DNA from: Psilocybe azurescens
Lineage: Eukaryota > Basidiomycota > Agaricomycetes > Agaricales > Agrocybaceae
DNA: 26,893 nucleotides
Assembly (NCBI GenBank): GCA_023853785.1
Contig: JAJIRX010000120.1
Coordinates: 1-26,893 of the forward strand
Reading direction: 5' to 3'
Within the stretch, counting starts at the first letter, position 1. The number at the start of each line of letters is the position of its first letter. Below are positions 21,319 through 26,893 of this stretch, one piece after another. The translations under genes were made by a program, and so were the position numbers. The notes under the pieces were generated by a model. It made no database searches and was not told the DNA's origin. It saw only the letters and a list, made by a program, of their open reading frames with translations.

Positions 21319-22944
21319 GTCCCCCTTCTTATCCTCGCTAGCGGTGCTTATTGCAGGGCCTCAAAATCGCCAGGAATAAAACCTTATATTCGTTATAATT
21401 AGACCTATTAAAAATGACATGCACGGCAGTTAACCAGTAGCCTTGTCGACGATTTTTGACCGTGGCATAAAACAGCACCGCCTGCTTGGCGCTCTAAGAT
21501 TAAATGGCTTCTGTTGACTGATTCTCTAGATGGACCATAGTAAATATAAATAAAATGCGCCGCGGTGCCACATAACGTTTCTCCGGTCCCTAAAGTCTCG
21601 AAATCATCTTATGCATGTGCCCTTGAATTGTAAGAATCTACTAGTAGACTTCCTCGAAGCCAGAAGCTAAAAATGGAAGGGTATCTCCGAGTCTTACTTG
21701 TAGATTCCTACGCACTCAGTGGATATAGCACTTGTCATCCAAGAACTTCATTTAATCTATTTTTAGGTTACTCAATGTTTCTTCTTCGGCAGCTGCGCTC
21801 TCCGGATTATCGAATCGCATAGCTATTAGCATACGTAACGTAGAATATACTATTCGGACCTAGTCCTGCGCCTCATAGTCCCATTGTGGAGCATACGGCT
21901 ATCGGTATCGTATATTATCTGCATTATATAGAGTCTGTATTATGCAGCTTTCATTGCGTGTTTGGAATCACTACTGCTTTGGTCCCCAGGCGCTTCTGAC
22001 GTAGAAGTCATGGAGTAAAGATCACCCTAATTTCGTCACTTGCCATACAGTCAATCAGTAGCCTCGCGGGAATCTCGCCTAACTATGAATGAAGGTCAAC
22101 CTTGACTTTCTTTCACACTCTCTTACGTAGCTAATGAGGTGATACTTCGCCGACAGAAAGGCGTCGATTATTTCTTCCGCATCCATGTCTCGACCCTGCC
22201 TACATATAATTGAATCATTTCGGTAGGATTTACCGAAGAAATGCTGTCTCCTTGGATTCGTCCTATTCTCCATGGTGAGGAAAGGATATATATCATGAGA
22301 TGCCGAACTAGGGAGTTCTTGAACTCTGCCCTACAGTTGCACAGTTAAAAATGGTTAAATAAATGCCCTTTTTGAGACGACGAGGAATCAACCGGCTCGA
22401 TCATCGAAAAACTGAATGAACGAATCGGGAGGCGAATTTGATAAACCCGTGTTATCTATCGATTTGGTAGCGAAAGAGATGGAAATTTATATCACTTTAT
22501 ACGTACATACCTCCGACTATTCTTTCTACGTTCCATATGGGGTGATGGCCACAACCGGGTAGGTGTTTCGGTCAAGTTATTTCGCTGCCTTGTTTGTAAA
22601 GATTGCAGCTGCGAACACTTATAATTTTAGATCTATGCTACCGTCGCCCTATAATGTTCTGCTCATCTGTAAGAGTCAGCCATGTATTAGCAGAGAAAAG
22701 CCAAGAGGCAGTGGCTCGCCAAGTACTATAGCTGATGCAATTTTCTCACCGGAGAGGTCCATCGGTCCGCTAATATCAAAGAGATAAGCTGATATAGGAG
22801 AGAAAAGGAGAGTGACATTGTGCGATATGGATGGATAATGCGCCCAGAAGAAAGAACAACTGAAGACCCGCGATGCGCCCCACCCATCAAGTAAGGATGC
22901 CCAGAAACAACGTTTCCGTGTTGGGCCGTTTGGGGAGGGGATCG

Positions 22945-22960
22945 CTGTAGCTCGCTACAG
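22945..22960. repeat. Short inverted repeat CTGTAGC-TC-GCTACAG
   Basis: A perfect 7-bp inverted pair with a 2-bp centre, in a locally G/C-richer part of the gene-poor stretch. No function is assigned. Confidence 0.75.
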
Positions 22961-23122
22961 GCGTACCCCAGCAGTGCACATGGGGTCCTTGGGAATGGAG
23001 AAAGAAACGCAGTGTTCTGCTACTATCTACTGTACTTAGTTAGGTCTGCGTGGGGCTTGGCCCCAATAGACATAAATTGACACGAAAAAAATGGATGGAT
23101 AATCGGCCAAACTCAAAGTGTA

Positions 23123-23734
23123 TTGCATGGACGTTCGGGACCTGAAGGCACGATCTACAACTCAAATGACACTTCGAGCGAGCAGCGTCTAGATACCTGC
23201 AAAATCAGACATATTCCACCACCGACAGCCAGATGGCAAGACTGGGCTGCTAAATTGCAAAACAAAGAGACGCCCAGAAGCAAGCAAGCAACGGGAGTAG
23301 ATATTCGGATAATAGATATATTCATCCAGTTTATCGGCGGATATACAAGCAATGAAGGACCACAAAGAAGCATGAAAAGTACATCTAGTGAGATCCAGTG
23401 CTCCATCAGCCTTTCCAAAGTGGAGATATCGAAGTGCCCACATCCAATTTTGGACATCACAATTTTGATGAGCGCTTGTACAGTTCAAATTCCGTTATTG
23501 AATGCATCGGACATGTATATTCCAATGATCTATCTACTTCATGTCATTATTGGCATTATTGGCGCAATTGTGCACCATATTCGGGTTGAAACAATGGGCC
23601 TGGGAGTAGATGCGACACAGGGTGCTTCGATTGTCGGAACAACACGTCGCGGGGAGGTTACTCAAGATAATCATGAACCATTAGTGGCGGCCAGTTGTTG
23701 CAAGCTTTTGGGCCATCGAGGGTTTTGTTCCTAA
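23123..23734 (+). CDS. Doubtful open frame, 203 codons, one possible membrane segment
   Basis: This is the longest open frame in the gene-poor stretch and has an ATG start. No domain is recognised. Residues about 130-155 hold a hydrophobic run (MYIPMIYLLHVIIGIIGAIV) that could span a membrane. The rest is polar, with a Cys-rich end (ASCCKLL). Two minus-strand frames of about 100 codons overlap its first half, so openness alone is weak evidence. No introns are needed, unlike the other genes here. It could be an orphan gene, a relic, or chance. Confidence 0.25.
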   Translation: MHGRSGPEGTIYNSNDTSSEQRLDTCKIRHIPPPTARWQDWAAKLQNKETPRSKQATGVDIRIIDIFIQFIGGYTSNEGPQRSMKSTSSEIQCSISLSKVEISKCPHPILDITILMSACTVQIPLLNASDMYIPMIYLLHVIIGIIGAIVHHIRVETMGLGVDATQGASIVGTTRRGEVTQDNHEPLVAASCCKLLGHRGFCS

Positions 23735-24328
23735 TTTTGTGACTAAACCATCCAAAGGAGATGGATGGATACGCATTGTGAGATAGCGGCCGGACAATGT
23801 TGAAACTCAAGATAAAATCCAGTTGCTCCCAAATGAATGAGTGAGAGTGTCACGGCAAGAGCTCGACAGTCCCGCTGCTTGTTAATTTAAAGCCATCTTG
23901 GGCCAAACGAGGGGAAACGAGGAACAGTTATTGTTGGTCTAGATTTTGCACCGTTGCAATAGAACGTTGATCAAACTTGGGCGGAACGCTCGTGGCCGTG
24001 GCATTTGCAGTTGCCAGTGCTTGTAAACTGTTTCGTGCTCCAATTTGCCTCCGATCGTTCCGAACGTACAGTCGCGGGTTAAAAAAAAGACGAGAAAGGT
24101 GCATATATGTGCCAATATGGGTCGGAATATCTGCAAGGCAGAGAAAAGAACGTATCAGATGAGAGAGAAGGGGGCGAAGTGGTGAGATAAGGGACGTTCA
24201 GGGAAGGTTTTATTAGGCTGAGTTTCTAGCTGATGTCAGGCGAGGATAGCTTTATTCCACACACTGAACTTATTTCAAGTGTATTTTACCTCATACATAG
24301 AGCGGATGTTGTGAGAGATAATGCAATC
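23735..24328. other. Spacer downstream of gene G
   Basis: No gene was recognised. It should contain the 3' end of the minus-strand F-box-like gene G, whose stop codon is at 24329. Confidence 0.35.
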
Positions 24329-25750
24329 CTAGGGATCTAAGGAGTATCTATTCATGAATTGCAACGTGGATGTCAAGCTGAATTCGAATTGAGTCTGATT
24401 TGGATAGGATAGGAAGTAGTTCTGGAAGTTTTTCTTGGACTTTTTCAACAAATATTTCTCCACTGAATGCGTTAAGGTCGATAAGGCCGTGTAGCGTAGA
24501 GTTAAATCAAACCGAATGAAGTGCAAATTGCGAAACATTCCACTGGAGAGAACACCGTCCAGTGAATTCCATCCTGCGCTGGCCATAAACTTTTGCTGTT
24601 CGTTCCTCCTGGTGCAGAAATTCCATTCACCAAATATGTCTAGCGTTAGAATTGGAACTGTTGCTCAGATCAGGGAAATCTTCAACTTCAACGTCGGCTC
24701 CAGGTTTCGGCCAGGCTATTACGTAAGGAAGGGACGCAAAACCGTTGGTGTTTCCAAAATTCCATTTGAGCATGAGGTAACGCAAGCTTTTCAGGTGACG
24801 AAGGTCCAGGTATGAGTATCGATTAAAAGGTTCTGAGCAGGCAAATGAGAAAAAGCGTGGTTTAGACAAATTAGGAAATCATGCCTCTCACCTGAGGTGC
24901 GACTAAAGCAAAGATGCGATAAAGAGGGTAACGAACGAATGAACTCCCACTCTATCATGCCCAGCGGAGTTTCCAGTCTTCTTAAAGAAGAAAATGGAGT
25001 GTGTATAATATCAGAAGGAGTGCGCAGATGCACCCTTCCCAAAAGCTCTAAGAAGTTCGACGAATAGGTGACAGACAGACTCTCCAACATAGAGAACGAT
25101 GATTGTGAAGGAGTACGTGATGCTTGTTCGTCTACTTCAGTGAGACCGTCGACTGATAGAGATACCAGACCGAGGCAGTCAATTAGAAGATTTAAGGGTA
25201 GTGCGTGGATATGGCGTAGTTCCATAGTGATAATGGGTTGTGATGTACAGAATTGTACAAGGGCTCCTTTGAGTGGGTCATCAACGAAGACCCAGGAATT
25301 ACAAGTCTGCCTGGAATCGAAAGACAGACCGAATTTATGGATTCCAGGGATTAATTTGAGGATAGAGGGCAGAAACGAGCGCTCTCGATTCAGTGCTCTG
25401 AAGCCTCGTTTATTTCGAGCGGCACGAGCTCCCGACAGTCGGATATTTAGGGACTTGATGTTCAATGACAGGTGTTGCTGTTCCGCGTAACGGAGACAAG
25501 GATCGTTTTCAAGGATCTGCAAGAAATCTTTGAGCCTAGATCCATCCTTCAAGCTTGTTTCTGTGTCGTCTCCAGCGTCTTCCTCCAAAGTAACCTCCTC
25601 AAAGAGGTGTTTGCGGGAAGCTGTTAGGAATGACCATGAAGTACGAGAGCATGCGCACAATGTCGATACGCGCTGTGCATCGTCTTTACTACTCGCGACT
25701 TCGTCAACTATGATTTCGATTAGTTCCTGAGGTACGTTGTAATGCAGCAT
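24329..25750 (-). CDS. F-box-like short-type gene G (two exons, one frame change)
   Basis: Exon 1 is 25750-24892 and exon 2 runs from 24832 to 24329. The 59-bp intron (24833-24891) has GTGAGA..CTCAG, phase 1. The start MLHYNVPQELIEIIVDEVAS is preferred over an in-frame ATG at 25813 because relatives E and C begin right at the PQEL motif. The F-box-like region covers residues about 4-55 (STLCACSRTSWSF, RKHLFEEV). A middle part (IKSLNIRLSG, SILKLIPGIHKFGLSF) and the end block SAGWNSLDGVLSSGMFRNL line up with E. Near 24659-24671 exon 2 changes frame. The simplest reading is one extra base, or two missing ones; after it VPILTLDIFGEW matches E's IPIHTLIIVAEW. By family it is an SCF adaptor with unknown substrate. 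It is head-to-head with the DUF6535 gene, 284 bp apart. Confidence 0.78.
24833..24891 (-). other. Intron of F-box-like gene G
   Basis: It is 59 bp long, donor GTGAGA, acceptor CTCAG, phase 1, with a CTAAACC branch-like word. Removal joins RTS to EPFNRYSYLDLRHLKSL, keeping the frame that leads into LKWNFG. Confidence 0.8.
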
Positions 25751-26034
25751 AATGAGAAGAACTTGAAAGGAGACTTTCTGATCCAATTCTGATCTTGGCG
25801 CTTTCGGAGACATAAATTTTGAATCGGAGATTTAATATGGTTGAAACCCCGTCGGGAAGATCAACTTGGAGATTAAACCAACGTTGCAACTCTGAACGAT
25901 GAACTTTCCACGAACCACAACAAAACCACAAGTACTCTAATGGACGAAAAGGCGAGTATTATCAAAATCCTATTCAGTGTAACATCAACCATTACTGTGG
26001 TGAAAACTAATTCGTATACATGTTTCATCAGAAC
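25751..26034. promoter_or_regulatory. Divergent promoter region between G (-) and DUF6535 gene (+)
   Basis: These 284 bp lie between two opposing start codons and are likely to contain both promoters. No specific element is claimed. Confidence 0.4.
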
Positions 26035-26893
26035 ATGGAAAAACCGTGGACTCTCGAGGACGAACACAAATTTGCCCCCAAAAAACTGAAGGCGATCCAT
26101 GGAGAAAATTACTAGACCCCTTGATGCAAAAGGAAAGGATGCGATGCGATGGTTGGAAAGACGAAATCGGAAATTTGTTGATCTTTGTGAGTGTAGGTTC
26201 ATGATTGTGGACCAGTACGTACTGGGGAATGCTTGTGTTGGCTTATTCGACCCATCATAAGGCCGGTCTATTCTCGGCCGTTGTGACTACATTCATTATC
26301 GAATCATACAAGACACTACAGCCAGACCTTGACAATGATATTGTCAGTCTCCTTTCCCAGATTGCAGGTAACACAAATAATCATAGTAATGGGGCAACCC
26401 AAATGCTTTCGAATCTACCTTCCCGGACCTTTTCTCCCAGCCCTTCCGCCATTCGCGTTAACATCTTCTGGTTTCTTAGCCTCATTTTCAGTCTGGCAAC
26501 CGTGCTCGTAGGCATTGTAACTCTCCAATGGCTCCGAGAGTACCAGGCTTATCCAGGACAGACCGCCAGAGATACCATTGCAATACAGAACATGCGATAC
26601 GAAGGAATGGAAAGGTGGCAAGTCTGGAAAATCCTCACGTTTCTGCCATTACTCCTGCAAATAGCCCTGGTTCTATTTTTTGCGGGAATAATCGACTTTC
26701 TACACGCAATCGGGAATAGTGCCGTGGCTGCCTCTGTTACGGTCTCGATATGCATTGTATTACTTTTCTCATCGCAACGACTACCTTCCCGACATTTCAA
26801 GCTTATCTTCTCTATGTCTCACTGCTATTTTCCCGTGATATCAACGAACCGCCTTCCCCGTGTCCGTATAAATCTCCCCAGTCGATGGTATTT
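26035..26893 (+). CDS. DUF6535 membrane protein, 5' part, two frameshifts, runs off the window
   Basis: Exon 1 is 26035-26186, starting MEKPWTLEDEHKFAPKK. After one base missing in the A6 run at 26080-26085 it continues GDPWRKLLDPLMQKE and WKDEIGNLLIF, the usual DUF6535 opening. The intron is 26187-26261 (75 bp, GTGAGT..ATAAG, phase 0). Exon 2 starts AGLFSAVVTTFIIESYKTLQ, the family hallmark, followed by three hydrophobic segments (VNIFWFLSLIFSLATVLVGI; FLPLLLQIALVLFFAGIIDF; ASVTVSICIV) and TLQWLREYQ between the first two. Near 26757 another base is missing; the other frame continues TTTFPTFQAYL and CPYKSPQS, a conserved motif of the family, up to the window edge. DUF6535 proteins are agaricomycete membrane proteins of unknown function. 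As written the gene is broken; the remaining C-terminal part is outside the window. Confidence 0.85.
26187..26261 (+). other. Intron of the DUF6535 gene, with a 14-bp palindrome
   Basis: The donor GTGAGT follows LLIF and the acceptor ATAAG precedes AGLFSAVV. This splice is required because LLIFAGLFS is continuous in the family. The intron contains the perfect palindrome CCAGTACGTACTGG at 26212-26225. Confidence 0.85.

Larger units (their letters stand above)
17783..23122. other. About 5.3 kb gene-poor stretch
   Basis: No frame with a recognisable domain or intron-joined structure was found on either strand. Open frames are short (mostly under 100 codons) and overlap each other on both strands. 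The left end must hold the promoter of the minus-strand gene at 17782. Small repeats occur at 19884-19913 and 21305-21318, and a 7-bp-arm palindrome at 22945-22960. No transposase or reverse transcriptase motif and no long terminal repeat was seen. Confidence 0.4.

Noticed and set aside
1..26893. tRNA, rRNA, CRISPR array, bacterial operon or complete transposon
   Set aside because: No B-box-like tRNA core, no regularly spaced repeats, no transposase or reverse transcriptase motifs and no long terminal repeats were seen. Spliced eukaryotic genes argue against bacterial systems.

Overview
The window looks like nuclear DNA of an agaricomycete (mushroom-forming) basidiomycete. The evidence is: protein genes split by very short GT..AG introns (about 51-77 bp); at least five members of a diverged F-box-like family; a DUF6535 membrane-protein gene (a family largely seen in Agaricomycetes); an HMG-box regulator; and a Cdc42-type GTPase ending in a CaaX box. 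No bacterial operons, tRNA, rRNA or CRISPR were recognised.

Layout, left to right. 1-1190: no gene seen. 1191-1879(-): broken F-box-like gene A. 2121-3621(-): intact two-exon F-box-like gene B (482 aa). 4142-4927(+): decayed, internally deleted F-box-like copy C. 5388-6238(+): five-exon Cdc42-like GTPase with two unusual switch/P-loop substitutions and two single-base frameshifts. 6710-8286(-): four-exon HMG-box protein. 9320-9421(+): C-terminal scrap of a long-type F-box gene. 10534-12056(-): long-type F-box-like gene D. 12390-13608(+): short-type F-box-like gene E. 13609-17009: no confident gene, but a nested hairpin at 13931-13979. 17010-17782(-): low-complexity unknown protein. 17783-24328: about 6.5 kb without a convincing gene; the best open frame is 23123-23734(+). 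24329-25750(-): short-type F-box-like gene G. 26035-26893(+): DUF6535 gene running off the right edge.

The F-box-like genes fall into a long type (B, D, the 9320 scrap, probably A) and a short type (C, E, G). B/C and D/E are both head-to-head long(-)/short(+) pairs, which suggests one divergent pair was duplicated. F-box proteins normally recruit substrates to SCF ubiquitin ligases; no substrate can be inferred here.

A second theme is frame disruption. Almost every conserved gene except B and the HMG gene needs one or more single-base insertions, mostly inside homopolymer runs, to restore the conserved reading. This pattern is more typical of homopolymer under-calling in the assembly than of many independent gene deaths, although C (large internal deletion) is a real relic. 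I see no clear new defence or mobile system. The most notable items are the odd Cdc42 paralogue, the duplicated divergent F-box pair and the homopolymer-frameshift signature.
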